From Paraniabella defluvii (GTDB lineage Bacteria; Bacteroidota; Bacteroidia; Chitinophagales; Chitinophagaceae), in assembly GCA_019316985.1 (NCBI GenBank), contig CP079215.1, forward strand, positions 4,898,001 to 4,962,000: 64,000 nt of DNA. Reading direction: 5' to 3'. Positions 12,056-24,144 of this stretch are shown one piece after another. How positions within the stretch are numbered: position 1 is the stretch's first letter; each line of letters starts with the position of its first letter. Below the pieces are notes generated by a model that saw nothing but the letters and a program-made list of their open reading frames with translations, had not been told where the DNA came from and searched no databases. Position numbers and translations under genes: made by a program.

Positions 12056-13201
12056 TTAACGTTGTTCCTGGCTATACCCGGCCAGGTTATATACTACCGG
12101 TACTGTGCTGCTTCCTACACGGTAAATGCCAAATTTAAAATAATAGCCGCTATCGTCGTTTCTTCCGATGGCAATGGTTTGATCGTTAACAATATGGTTG
12201 TTCACCTTTTTTTTGCCATTCTGATATTGCATTACAACATCCAGCTTGCCGGGTAGTTGCATTTTATTACCTGCTCCGTTGTATACAGCCCAGTCGATCG
12301 CCACCTTAAATGTTACCCAGGTATTTTTGGGGAAAGCATCAAAAGTACTTTTATATGCAATTGTAGAGACCTTATATTCCGAGCTTACCGGTACCATAAC
12401 AGCATCTTTGGCGGGGTTGGCCAGCGTACGGTCTGTTTTATCGGTCATCCATTTACTGTCTGAATTGGCTTTAATGTAGAACATGTTGTTAGAAAAACCA
12501 AATGCCAGCGGCGGGTAACCTCCTGCTCAATCTTCCAGCTATTTTTTTACCGGCTTTAAAGTTCTCCTTCCCGTTTTTATCTGTACTTTTTACCTTCTCA
12601 TACCCCTGGTCTTTAGCGAAGATCATACTATCGCTCAAGCCAACAAACTGTTCAGGCGTCAACAATATGATCTTGCCCGTAGGGTCCTGTACCAGCGTGC
12701 GGGAAGGCATGCCATGCCATTGGGCAAAAATGGTATTTACATCCGATGACAAAGTAGCCGGAATATACACGGAGAAGGTATAAGTCCATTTGGAGCCTTG
12801 GGGCATTGGCCTTTACCTCTGTCGTACACCATTTTTAGTATCTGGTCTGTTGTATAAGTGTTTGGTGGCAGCCCTTTGTAGTCGTTTGTTGTGGCATAGC
12901 AATAGCAAAGTTCGGCACGGCCCTTGGTACTGCCTTCTTCATAGCCTTCCAGCGAGTTGTCTTCACCTTTTAGTTCAAACCGGTAGGAGGGCTTACCGTT
13001 AAAAGAAAGAGAAGGGTCTTTTTGTATAGAATAAGTCCTGTTGATACCAACAGCTACCCATTCATTGTCTATTATATCAGTTTTGCGGGCTGTGTCTGCC
13101 TGCACATTTACCCGTTTTGTCAAGGGACGCGTTGCTATATTTTGGGCGCTTGTATGAAATACCAGCAATACCGAGACAATACCTGTGATTATTTGTTTCA
13201 T
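12056..13201 (-). CDS. hepA: Heparin lyase I, polysaccharide lyase family 13 (frameshifted)
   Basis: About 382 residues, the size of Pedobacter heparinus heparinase I (384), and alignable to it from memory over the whole length. Signal peptide (MKQIITGIVSVLLVFHTSAQ), then RVNVQADTARKTDIIDNEW, SYRFELKGEDNSLEGYEEG, YTFSVYIP, TIFAQWHGMPSRT with the catalytic His, SEYKVSTIAYKS and the end GRNDDSGYYFKFGIYRVG with the catalytic Tyr region. The Cys of GKGQCPKA matches the heparin-binding-site Cys. It cleaves highly sulfated heparin at GlcNS(6S)-IdoA2S linkages by beta-elimination. Breaks near 12,800 and 12,490-12,550; each is fixed by one or two added bases. It sits between the MFS permease and a 6-O-sulfatase-like gene in the minus-strand operon. 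Confidence 0.96.
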
Positions 13202-13309
13202 GCGCTACTTTTTAGGACCGCCCGGGTAAACCGGCCTGGCGGATTTTATTAGATAATGTAACCTCCTACAGTTTTATTTTTTCAACCAGGTCGTTTTTAA
13301 ATTACAAAC

Positions 13310-14570
13310 CTAGTTTTTAGAGAAAAGCTCTTTTATTGTTACCGTTTTATTATCAACCAGTGGCTTTGCGTAAGCTGCAATAAAAAAACAGGTATCCCAG
13401 GGTGATATAAAGAAACAACATGGCATAGCGCAGTCCTACCCAGTCGCCCAGCGCACCTACAATAAAAGGAACCAAGGCTCCTCCGAAAATACCCGAACAT
13501 AAAATACCTGAAAATGAGCCGTGATATTTGCTGACGGAATTTAAAGCCAGAGAAAAAACTACGGAAAAAACTACGGAAATAGTAAAGCCCGCCGCAGGAA
13601 ATGCCCATAATGACAGTTGCCTGTCGCCTGCTAAAGCTATGCTCAATGCTATAGCCGATAAAATACATGCGGTTTTGAGAACCTGTTTGGCGTTCCAGAG
13701 TTTTAACACCGCCAATCCTGCCAGGCAGCCAATCGTCGTCATAAGCCCCAGAACCAGGCTACCGCATTGGCGCCGCCGGCAGCCGGATCAACCCGGTGGT
13801 ATTGCTTTAAGAATTCAGACATCCAGTTTGCCAGCGATTGTTCAGTGCCTACATATGCTACAATGCCCAGGAAGAAAAGCCATACATCACGTCTCCGCAA
13901 TAGCTCTCTATATACGGAAGCAGCGCCGGATTTTTCCTCCTCCTTTAATTCTACTTTAGGCATTTTGATCAGTGTCAGCAATACCAGCATTCCTAAAAAG
14001 ATAAAGCTGAACATCCAGTAAAGTGCTGTCCAATGCAACCCGTTTTGAACTAATCCCTTAAGGAAGGCGCCCCAGGTACTGGTATCCGGTTCCGTTGTCA
14101 GCTCTTTCATCAGGTAGGTAAACACAAAAGGGCTTATAAACGACGCCAGTCCGAAAACTAATTGTCCCATTACCGAGAAAAAGCAAAATGCTCTTCACCA
14201 CCGGCAACACGCATAAGCGGATTAATGATAACCTGAAGCATCGCCATGCCGATACCAATAATAAAAAGCGAGGCCAACGCCATTCCATATTGCGGGTTGA
14301 AGGCAAAAAGCAGGGCTCCCAAAAAGTTAAGGGTAAAGGCGATCAACATCGATTTTTTTCGCCCAGCCGCTCGATCATTATTCCTGCGGGAGCGGACATG
14401 ACTCCGTAAGCCAGGAAAAAGGAGAACGGCAGAAAGGAAGCCATGGTTAAACTCAGCCCATAGGTTTCAATAATAATGGGCATTAGTGGTCCGAGAATGT
14501 TGGTTACGAAAGATATTACAAACCAGATCAGCAAAATAACGGCTACTAAGAAACGATTGGGTTGTTGCAT
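13310..14570 (-). CDS. MFS sugar permease (frameshifted)
   Basis: Inner-membrane transporter of ~420 residues with about twelve hydrophobic helices. It starts MQQPNRFLVAVILLIWFVIS; NILGPLMPIIIETYGLSL fits the first helices of the fucose/hexose (FucP/NanT-like) MFS branch. The other segments include GMLVLLTLIKMPKVELKEEE (central loop) and SGILCSGIFGGALVPFIVGA. Breaks near 14,340, 14,170, 13,740 and in a T-run near 13,385; the last one, if corrected, gives the end AAYAKPLVDNKTVTIKELF with a stop at 13310 instead of the literal stop at 13353. The start lies two bases after the ROK 2 stop, so the two are co-translated. Likely substrate: (unsaturated) GAG disaccharides or released monosaccharide, by context only. 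Confidence 0.85.
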
Positions 14571-14572
14571 AC

Positions 14573-15576
14573 TTACCGGGTTAAATGGTTATAGGTGTTA
14601 CCTTGCTTTGGCGTTTCCTTGGAGCGGAATACCATTGCGGCGCACCCTGCAAGCCGGCCTTATTTCCCAATGCCGCCGTAACCAGCGTTGTTTGTTTGCT
14701 TGTTGCCGGCATGGCCAGCTTTGTTACTTTTTTGTCAGCTCGCGAATATAAAAATCTCCGGCCTCACTGATACCTCCGCCAATTACTATCTTTTGAGGGC
14801 TGAAAATATTGATAAACCCGGCAATACCCGCCGCCATATGATCAAAATGATAGGTCATTGCTGCTACAGCTGCAGGCTCTTGTTGCAAATAGCATTCTAT
14901 AATATATTTACCATCTGCCGACTCCAGAGCATCCGGGTTCTGGAACCGGTAGCGGTCAATTAAGGCTGTTGCCGAAGCATAGGCTTCAAAGCAGCCCCGG
15001 GAGCCGCAGGAGCAGGGGAGACCTTCGTGCCGGATGATGATGTGTCCCAGCTCTGTACCGCGGTTCTTATAGCCGCCATATAACTCATTATTGATAATAA
15101 GTGCGCCACCTATGCCGGTTCCAACCGTTAAAAAAACAATATCACTGCACCCTTTTGCAGCGCCGTAAATCCACTCGCCCATGCCCATCATATTGGCATC
15201 GTTATCTATAAAAACGTTATAGCCGGTTTTTGTTTCAAGCAACTGCCCCAGGCTGAGCTCTTCAAATCCGGGAAGATTATCTGCTCCACCCATCACTACA
15301 TTGTTTTCTACTATACCGGGAAAGCCAATACCAACACCACCGATAACTCCACCGTTGCCATTTGCTATGAGTGCACTTTTTCAATGCAGCTCACTATTTG
15401 TTCGATGACGCCAGCTTCGCCTGCATTTTTTTCAATGTTTCTGTAAAAGCATAGAGCAGGCTTCCATCTTCAGCAACGAGGCCACATTTCAGCGCAGAAC
15501 CTCCTACATCTATTCCTATTGCTAACTGTTTATTCAACGATATTGTTTTTAGGGAATCAACCAGCTGCAAATGCAT
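14573..15576 (-). CDS. ROK-family sugar kinase 2 (frameshifted)
   Basis: Second ROK kinase of the locus. Seen: IGIDVGGSALKCGLV, GGADNLPGF, IDNDANMMGMGEW, LTVGTGIGG, the zinc motif PCSCGSRGCFEAYAS, and IVIGGGISEAGDFY. The frame is lost around 15,300-15,390 and again after RELTKK near 14,730; one added A there continues as VTKLAMPATSK...GNKAGLQGA, and a further fix gives a stop at 14573, two bases before the MFS start. The ATG at 15576 adds about 16 residues before the usual ROK start; a TTG at 15537 (LNKQLAIGIDVGG) is the alternative. It resembles ROK 1 closely in its motifs, so the two could be paralogues phosphorylating different amino sugars. Confidence 0.88.
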
Positions 15577-15593
15577 AGCCAGCTCAAAAATTA

Positions 15594-17104
15594 TTATTTT
15601 AAGTAGTCATATACCGAATCCAGTTTAAATTGCCGGATGGCTTCTGCACTGGGATGTGCACGTTTATCGATATCGCTAAAGTAAGGCGCCTTATCCCAAA
15701 CACTTACATCGCCGCCCGTTGCCCGGGGATCTTTGGTTTGTACCAGGTATTCCTGCATTTGAGCAGCGAGTTTTTCTTTTACATTTTTATAGGCCGGATC
15801 CCTCGCAAGATTATGTAACTCGTGCGGGTCCCGGAGAATATCAAATAACTCTTCTGCCGGGCGTTTTCCCATTCCCAGCTCAAAAAGTGGTTTTACTGCC
15901 GGGTTATTTTTGTTGGCAATCATATAAAATTTGGCAGGGCCGGGATAATTGAGCATATACGGATCGATGTCTCCATATAAGGGAGGGTCACCGGCGGCCC
16001 AACGGTTGGGCTCGTAATTACGGATATATAAATACTGTGAGGTTCGTATCGCTCTGCCCGGATATCCCATTCCATGCTGGCGCACAAAGGCATGTCTCTC
16101 GCGGCCCAGAACTACAAATTCTCTTTGGGTAGTTGTATCATTGCCGCTTTTACTTAAAACAGGTAAGAGGCTTTTGGCAGTCATTTCAGACGGTATGGCT
16201 ACACCTGCAAGCTCGAGGAAGGTAGGCGCCAGGTCATTCAACGTCACTAATTCGGTAGCTACAGTACCTTTATTAAATTTACCCGGCCAGGAAATGATCA
16301 GGGGAACATGGGTGCCAAAGTCATAAAGATTGGCAAGGCCGCGTGGCATTTGCCAGCCGTTGTCGCTGCATACCACCACGATGGTATTTTCCAGTTCCCC
16401 GCTTTGCTTCAGAAGGTTCAACGCATCGCCCAATTCTTTGTCGAATAGCTCTACAGCATAATAGTAATCTGCAATGTCTTTCCGCACCGAATCATTGTCC
16501 GGTAAGTATCCGGGCACTTTTATTGTAGAAAGATCAATACCTGCCTTTTGACCGCTGCCTACTTCATAAGGACGGTGAGGATGCAGGCTGCTGATCCAGT
16601 AAGTCCAGGGTGCATCTTTCTTTTTATGTTTCAGAAAATCGTCAAAACTTTTGTAAGGATTGCCCGCAGGATTGTGCTTACGGCCATTGGCTTCGAAACT
16701 GCCGGGGCCCCAGCCTTTTCCTGGAAACCAACTTCGTAACCGGATGCTTCCAGCAAATCGGTGTATAAAGGATATTCCGTGGGCAGGATGCTCCAGAGAT
16801 TAGCGCCTTCTTTCAATCTCCAGATGTCTTGCCCGGTCAGGTATCCTGCCCTTGAAGGCGTACAGGAAGGGGAGTTGCAAAATGCATTGGTAAAACGCAC
16901 ACCTTCACGTGCTATGCTGTCCATCTGCGGTGTGCGTACGGTAGCATCTCCATATACGCCAACATGATTTGCCGATTGGTTGTCAGACATAATGATAAGA
17001 ATGTTAGGACGGGATGCGGGCTGCTCTTTTTGCGGCGATTTGCAACCACAGGCAAGCAGCAGCAAACAGGCAAAATAAAGGAAGTAGTACCGTTGTTTTA
17101 ACAT
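15594..17104 (-). CDS. Sulfatase lipoprotein, S1_8-like (heparan N-sulfatase/sulfamidase-like), frameshifted
   Basis: About 503 residues. The N-terminus MLKQRYYFLYFACLLLLAC carries a lipobox (LLAC), so it is lipid-anchored. RPNILIIMSDNQSANH supplies metal ligands; the formylglycine motif is SPSCTPSRAGYLTGQD. The segment ELFDKELGDALNLLKQSGEL, followed by SDNGWQMPRGLANLYDFGTH and VPLIISWPGK, matches the architecture of N-sulfoglucosamine sulfohydrolases (S1_8), as does the C-terminal RPAEELFDILRDPHELHNLA. The expected role is removal of N-sulfate from glucosamine in heparan oligosaccharides. One break near 16,640 separates the two halves; the intermediate frame reads GWGPGSFEANGRKHNPAG, which fits. 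It begins 38 bases after susD and ends 17 bases before ROK 2. Confidence 0.88.
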
Positions 17105-17142
17105 GATCAGTCTATTTTATTGTTTCTGTTTTTGAAGTCTGT

Positions 17143-19019
17143 TTACCAGCCGGGGTTTTGGCGGGTGATCGAACTGTTTACATCTCTTTCATTTTGCGGG
17201 TAAGGGAATAGCTCATGTTTTCCGGGCTTAAAATTGGTTCCGGAAAGATAGGGGTAAGAAGCTCTTATCGCCTGTGTTTTGGCATATGTTTCTGCAATCT
17301 TTGTGCCCAGTAAATTCCAGCGGATAAGATCAGAGCGACGCATACCTTCAAAACACAATTCTTTGGCACGTTCTGAAACCAGCGTGTCTAAAAACTGCTG
17401 CTTTGTTAAGCCAGCCGGTATGTTGATCTGAGCTGCCGTTGGCTTAGCTGCCAAAGATGCTGTAATGATAGCGCCTGTACCACCTCCGCCGGTTACAGTA
17501 ACCGTAGGCGCTGATGTATAACCGTAACCTGGATTATAAATAGTTAAAGCCGAAATCCTGTTATTAGTGCGTGTTGCCACTGCTGCTGCAGCATAATTAC
17601 CGCCACCTCCCGATATCTGAAGTGTTGGGTTGCTGGTATAGCCGGTACCGCCGTCAGTAATAGCCAGGTTAATCGCATTTCCCGGCATATCAAGACCATA
17701 AGCCCTTCTGCGTACCTGATTAATAGCATCGAGTGCAATATCGTTTGGCCCGTCGTTTAATTCGTTTTCCACTTCTGCACGCATCAGCAACAGGTCTGAA
17801 TAGCGCATTACCACACAGTTAATGTCGGTGCTGGTTTGTTCCGTTACAGAATTGGTTTGATATTCACGGCTCCATTTGCCCGGGGCCCAGTTTTGGTCGG
17901 CGGTGGCCGCTGTTGGATACGTACGGTTTCCATCGGCCGCTACTGTATACCGGGCTACCGCAAAATCCTTTCTAAAGTCACCTGCCTGGAAGCTTTCATA
18001 AAACGGTCGTACCGTGGCCTGCCTTAAATTGGTAGAGCCGTACACGCCCTTCGCCGTTGTAGGCGCATTCCAAAAGCCAAAGCGGGAAGAATTGGGCTGG
18101 TCGCCCGCCGGATCTGCTACGGTATACAGCGCTATTTGAAAAATGCTTTCAGTTGGCTCCAGGTTATGCTTACACTGATTGATGAATACCTGCGGATAAC
18201 TTGGATTTAGCTTATACGGATTGGCGGCCATGATATCATTGATCTGTGTTTGTGCTAATTGATAATAATCCTTGTAATTAGCAGGCCGCTTCATAACACC
18301 GTCGTTAGCCAGCGAGTAGCCGCCGGCAAAAGGCAAACCCGCGCCAGCATTGCCTTTGCACCCCATTTGTTAATCCGCTCATCTGTGGGGAGAGCAGTGG
18401 GCAATACATCGGCAGCCTCCTGCATATCTTTAATAACCTGGGCATAGATCTCATAGCGGTCTGTTAATGCTCCCTTCAGGTTGTCGCCAGCCTTAGAAGA
18501 GGATGTCTTGAATGGTACATCGCCCCATAAACGTACCAGCTCAGAGTAATAAAACCCACGTAAAAATTTTGCTTCTCCCAGCATACGGTTAAGTGAGGCC
18601 TTCTGGTCGCTGGTGCCGGAAGTAAACGAGGTCATTTGCGGAATTTTTTCAATCACTACGTTGGCCCGGTCAATGCCCTGGTACAATACGCTCCAGGTGC
18701 TATAGTAAATATCGGTTTCGGGAATACCCAGGTAGTGGGGTATTACCCGCCAGCTGTCAACGCTATTTCCCGAGATCTGGCTGATATCGTTGTCATTGTC
18801 AAGCACCATTGGCACATACCAGCCATAACCTGAAAAGTTAGATACAGCGCCATATATGCCCAGGGTGGCCATATAGGCTTCGTCTGTATTGCTAAAAAAA
18901 TTATCGCTGGTAAAGTAAGAATATGCTTTTACCTCCAATCCTTTTTACAGGAACCTAAAGCGAGTAGCGAACCAGCTATAAGTGCCATCCATATAAGCCT
19001 TTTTTGATATAAGTTTCAT
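17143..19019 (-). CDS. SusD-like surface glycan-binding lipoprotein with a glycine-rich insert (frameshifted)
   Basis: RagB/SusD family, about 620 residues. The start at 19019 (MKLISKKA) needs two one-base repairs to give a lipoprotein signal SLLALGSCKKD followed by LEVKAYSYFTSDNFFSNTDEA, the usual SusD start. TPR-type helices follow (AKFLRGFYYSELVRLWGDVP, MRYSDLLLMRAEVEN). The C-terminus has ERAKELCFEGMRRSDLIRW and ends ITRQNPGW. It works with SusC to capture GAG chains at the outer membrane. Odd: between RRRAYGLDM and INIPAGLTKQQF, where SusD proteins normally have a short loop, there are about 80 extra residues (17,436-17,675) with two copies of a G.GYTS.PT....GGGG motif. Confidence 0.93.
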
Positions 19020-19092
19020 CTTTTTGTTTTTTATTTTTTATTGCCGGATACCTATCGGCAGACAGGGTATTCGTATAAGGTCTTTAAATAAA

Positions 19093-22000
19093 TTATAAGG
19101 ATAAATTGATACCGGCTACAAATGATCTTGCCCGTGGATACGCGTTAAAATCTACGCCGGGAGTAAGTGCATTGTTCACTACGCTTACCTCTGGATCATA
19201 ACCGGTGTATTTTGAAAATACATGAAGATTATACGCAGTAACATATATACGTGCATTGGAAATCTTTGCTTTTCTTAAAACAAGTTTCGGCAATGTATAA
19301 CCCAGGCTAATATTGTTAATCCTTAAAAACGATCCATCTTCTACCAGGGTGCTGTAGGGCCTGTCTGAGACCATACCAATATAAGAAGGCACCGTTTTCC
19401 CCTTATTTAACGCTTCCAGTGCAGCAGGATCGGTCACACGCTGGCCATTGGCATCAATTGTCATCCAGCGGTCTGTAAAGCGTGCCAGGGAGTTTTTATA
19501 CTCCTGGCTTAAAGCAGCATTGTTCAATACGTTGGCATTGTAAATGTCATTGCCTACAGTAAAGTTCACAAACGCGCTCAGATCAAATTCCTTGTATGTA
19601 ACTGTGTTGTTAAAGCCACCTGCAAACTTTGGATTAGAGTTGCCGATGATGGTCCGGTCCAGATCAGTTATTTTACCGTCGGGTACACCATCCGGTCCGG
19701 TAATATCTTTAAATTTCTGGTAACCTGGCTGCACCGTACGGTTGTCCTGAACCACACCAGATTTTAAGGTATAAGTATTGGTGGTGCTGTTAAAATCAAA
19801 ATCACTTACCTGGTATAAACCGTCTGCCACATAACCATATATCATTCCCACCGGCTGACCAACCTGCAAAATGTAGTCATTGATACTGGGGTTGCTGTTG
19901 TAGCCGGTATAGCTGGGCAATACCATAGAGTTTTCTCCTTGGCTTAGTTCCAGCACTTTTGTTTTAGGGAACGAAATATTGATACCCGAGTTCCAGCTAA
20001 AATCGGTTTTCTTAATGTTTACTGTATTCAGCGTAAACTCTAAACCTTTGCTGGAGGTGCTTCCGATATTTTGAAACTGGGTTACAAAGCCCGAGCTGGA
20101 AGGAATACGGGTATTGAACAGGAGATTCCTCGAGCGATTGTCGTAAAGCTCAGCCGTTAAAGTGATTCTTTGTTTCAAAAAGCCCAGGTCCAGACCGATG
20201 TTGCGGCCTTCTGTGGCTTCCCATTTCAAATTGGGGTTAGGCAGATTGTTTTCATACGCCGAAATAACAACGGTATTGTTGAGATTGTACGAGCCGGTAC
20301 CATAAATACCTAATGCAGCATAATTGGCAATACGGTTATTGCCCGTAAGACCATAGCCAAGGCGCAGTTTAAAATCAGAAAACAGGGTACTGTTTTTCAT
20401 GAAATTTTCGTTGATCACCCGCCAGGCAAATGCCGCAGAAGGGAAATAGCCCCAGCGGTTATTGGCGCCGAATTTTGAGGAGCCATCTGCACGTACAGTG
20501 GCAGTAAGCAGGTACCGGTCTTTATAACCATAGTTAACCCTCGTAAAGTATGAAAGCAGCTTATCTTCTTCAGCATATGATGAAGGTGTACCCAGTACTG
20601 TACCTAAGGACAGGTTATCCCAGCCATTATTTACCGAAGGAAAGGCACTGGAGCTTGCGCTGAAATCTTCATGATACGTGTATTGATATTCCTGGCCCAC
20701 CATTACATCCAGTTTATGCGCCATCGCAAACGTTTTACCATAGGTAAGTGTGTTGCTGTAAGTAAAACGTGGATCTTTTGCCTGCCCGATGCTGCCAAAC
20801 GGCCCCCGCTACGGATGGCTGTAATCGATTCTTCTGTATTGAATTGTTTATCCTTAGTGTCCCTGATTGTATACCCGATCACACCGCGGTAAGTAATATT
20901 TTTCGTGAGTTTATATTGTGCTGTTGCATTAGCGTTCATGGTATTGATCACCCTTTGCCTTAATCGTGAACGGGCACTAACTACCGGGCTTTGAAAAGTG
21001 GGTGTTCCTTCCGGGTTGTCTACCGGGTCCGTCTCATAATCAATCAGGGCGTCGTCCGAAGCATTGCGGCCGGCTACGGGGCGATATTGCAGCAGGAGTT
21101 GCAGTACACCCAAACGGGCATTACCGCCTTCGGCCGGAGACAATCCTTCTATTTTTTGATTAGTGTAGGTTACCATCGCATTAATATCAAGTTTTTCGCC
21201 TACTTTCTGATTTACGGAGAGCTTACCGATATTTTGGTAGAGCCGCTGTAAATCATAATACCTTCATCTTTATTACGCGAAAAGAACATATTGACCTTTG
21301 TATCCTTACTGCCGCCACTGACACTTACTTTGTGATATTGATTATATACAGTGCTGCCAAATGTTTCTTTTGCCAGTTAATGCCCGGGCGATTACCGTAT
21401 AAAAGCTGCAATGAGTCGAACGATCCATACTGGTTGGTAAAACTGGCCAAACGTGTGGCATCGCCCAGCGAACGCTCATAACTTAGCAACAAATAGTCGT
21501 AGCCGCTCATTACCGGTATTTCCTTTGTAATATGCTTGGCGCCTGCATAGCCATCGTAGTTTACAGATACTTTGCCGGGTTTGGTTTGTTTTGTGGTAAT
21601 CAATACCACTCCGTTACCGCCGCGAGCTCCGTAAATAGCAATCGCAGATGCATCCTTCAGTACGTCCACCGATTCAATATCTGTAGGATCGAGAAAACCG
21701 ATACCTTCCGTTTGAGGCACCCCGTCAATTACATATAAGGGTTGATTGCTTTGAGAGATAGAAGTTCCTCCGCGGATTTTTATGGTAGGGTCGGCACCAG
21801 GCGATCCGTCGTTCATAGTTACCTGTACCCCTGCCAGCCTGCCCTGTAATGCCTGGCCCACATTCTGCACGGGAACTTTTGCCAGCTCCGTTCCGCTTAC
21901 AGAACTGACAGCCCCGGTCAGGTCTTTTCTTTTCTGCGTACCATAACCAACCACAACTACCTGTTCGAGGCTTTGCTCCTGGCCGGTAAGGCTTATATCT

Positions 22001-22263
22001 ATCTGCTGGCGGTTGTTGATATCAATTTCTTTTGTTGTATAACCTATATACGAAACAACTAACGTTCCGTTGGCTGCTGCCTGAATGGAATACTGACCGT
22101 TGGGTTGGGTGAATACCGTTTTATTGGTGCCCTTTTCATTAACGGTCACCCCGGCCAGCGGCTCTCCTGCAGGGTTGGTAACGGTACCCTCAATCCTGAT
22201 GGTTTGAGCAGTCAATGTTCCGCAAAAGGCCATCAGTAATAATAGAATAAAAGTAGATCTCAT
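19093..22263 (-). CDS. SusC-like TonB-dependent transporter (frameshifted)
   Basis: About 1,056 residues, normal for SusC. Signal peptide (MRSTFILLLLMAFCGTLTAQ), carboxypeptidase-regulatory-like domain (IEGTVTNPAGEPLAGVTVNE), TonB box/linker VVVVGYGTQKRKDLTGAVS, plug domain (RLAGVQVTMNDGSPGADP, PLYVIDGVPQ, IESVDVLKDASAIAIYGARG), then a 22-strand barrel ending in ARSFVAGINLSL with the aromatic/hydrophobic C-terminus of outer-membrane barrels. Breaks near 21,330, 21,200 and 20,800. It is the first gene of the minus-strand operon and imports the GAG oligosaccharides generated at the surface. Confidence 0.95.
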
Positions 22264-22886
22264 CGTAACCTTAAATTTTAAACCAGGTGAAGTGAATATT
22301 TTTAGGGTAATTCATATAAGGTTAGAGCGCCGGCTTTCAGCGCCCGTTTTTGGAAATTGCAGTTAGGCCGGTTGTAGCCTGTCATAACAAATGGCATAGT
22401 CAATGCATTTTAACGTTAGTGTCACAAATCTTAACAGCAGGTTTTAGATCTTTTAGTCTGGCGGTTTCTTTGAAAGGCGCTTCATCTTTTAAGATATCAG
22501 CAACTCAAAATCCGACAAAGTGTCGCACAGAAAGTTGGCGGGAGCGCCCTGTTCTTCTTTTTACAGATTTGAAACAAACAGCTGTTGTTTTATTCCCCAT
22601 AAATATAGAATGCCTTTTAAGGCCCGGCTTTAAAAATGGGTTTTTTTTTTTCGATTTGGGTTATTTTTCAACCCTTTTTTAATATTTTATACCGGTATTC
22701 ATTTCTTGGTGTTGACAATCAATATTTTGATATTTTTTTAGCATGCGCTTATGTGGTTGGCTTTTACCAGGGTTTTTTCTTTTCGGGATTAATTTCATCC
22801 ATTTTTAAAATATTAAAATCGATATTGAAAGAGCTTGCCGCCCCTGCCATTTATTTTTACCATCAACTTTTAAGAAAAAAAAACTC
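22264..22886. promoter_or_regulatory. Divergent control region between susC and the GH88 gene
   Basis: 622 bases without a gene, AT-rich on the GH88 side, separating two divergent operons of the same locus. Near 22,572-22,590 is a quasi-palindrome with the perfect core ACAGCTGT flanked by AAACAA/TTGTTT. At 22,385-22,394 is AACAAATGGC, the same ten bases that occur in the direct repeat upstream of the GH31 gene. A GACA..TGTC inverted pair lies near 22,513-22,523. I found no clean TAnnTTTG box on either strand. The region is the natural target for HTCS 1. Confidence 0.45.
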
Positions 22887-24093
22887 ATGAAAAGACGATT
22901 CTATGCCATTATTTCAGGCGTTGTTCTTCTAGTTAATATGCAGTTGCATGCACAATCAAAACCTGCTGAAGACTGGTTCAGGCATGCGGTTTCGGTTATT
23001 GAACAACAACTCGCCGGTGCCGCTAAAACCTTCACACCCGGCTTAAACCCCGCTCGGTAACTCCCAACGGTATGGTACGCACCGCGCCTTACACCGACTG
23101 GACCACAGGTTTTTTTCCCGGATCGCTTTGGTATGGTTATGAGTTAACAGGCAATAAAGAGCTGCTCGCATCCGCCGCCAGGTTTACGCTGGCCCTCGAT
23201 TCTGTGCGTTACATTACCAAAACGCATGACCGGGTTTTATGCTCTATTGTTCTTATGGAAATGCTTGGCGCATTACTAAGGATAAGTCCTATTTACCTGT
23301 TTTAGAAGAGGGTGCGCAACATCTTTATAACCGTTTTAGCACCAAAACCGGCGTGATCCGCTCCTGGGATTTTGGCGACCACTGGAAGTTCCCGGTGATC
23401 ATAGACAATATGATGAACCTGGAGTACCTGTACTGGGCCGGCACAGAATTTAAAAAGCCGGTTTACCGGCAAGCGGCCAATACCCATGCGCTTACCACCA
23501 TGAAGCATCATTTTAGGCCAGACTACAGTTCTTACCACGTAGTAGATTACGATCCGGTTACTGGAAAAGTAAGAAGCAAAGAAACCCACCAGGGACTTAC
23601 TCATGAATCGGCATGGGCCCGTGGACAGGCCTGGGGGCTTTACGGGTATACTATGTGCTACGATAACAGCAGAAACCCGCAATTTCTGCAACAGGCACAA
23701 CATATTGCCCGGTTTATTATGACACACCCCGGATGCCCAAAAACAAGATACCGGTATGGGATTTTGATGTGCACAATGCGTTAGCTTCTGATGGACGAGC
23801 TCCCCGCGATGCTTCTGCAGCGGCCGTTATTGCCTGCGGTTTGATGGATTTGAGTACCAAAGTAAAGGAGGGTAAAAAATATATGGATTACGCAGAAGAT
23901 ATATTAAAGGTGCTGTCGTCCCCGATTTCCTGGCTAACCCGGGGATAATCATTATTTTCTCCTGAAGCACAGCGTAGGGGCGTTCCTGTATAATTCAGAA
24001 ATTGATACACCACTGAATTATGCAGATTATTATTATCTGGAGGCGTTGAAAAAATATGCGGCATTGAAGAAAATTACACTGCCGTTACAATAG
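22887..24093 (+). CDS. GH88 unsaturated glucuronyl hydrolase (frameshifted)
   Basis: About 402 residues: signal peptide (MKRRFYAIISGVVLLVNMQLHAQ) and an alpha/alpha-barrel. Visible: TDWTTGFFPGSLWYGYELTG; THD followed by GFMLYCSYGNAWRIT after repair, where the Asp corresponds to Asp88 of the Bacillus enzyme; PVIIDNMMNLEYLYW with the second key Asp (Asp149 equivalent); HESAWARGQAWGLYGYTMC; and VWDFDVHNALASDGRAPRDAS. It hydrates the 4,5-unsaturated uronic acid left by PL12, PL13 and PL8 and so splits the disaccharides. Four breaks (near 23,050, 23,230, 23,740 and 23,945) disturb the frame; the final segment reads NYADYYYLEALKKYAALKK. It is the first gene of the plus-strand arm of the locus. Confidence 0.93.
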
Positions 24094-24144
24094 AAGCCAG
24101 GCAAATAGTGCAATTATTAAAGGTTAGTTTAAAAACCAATCAGC

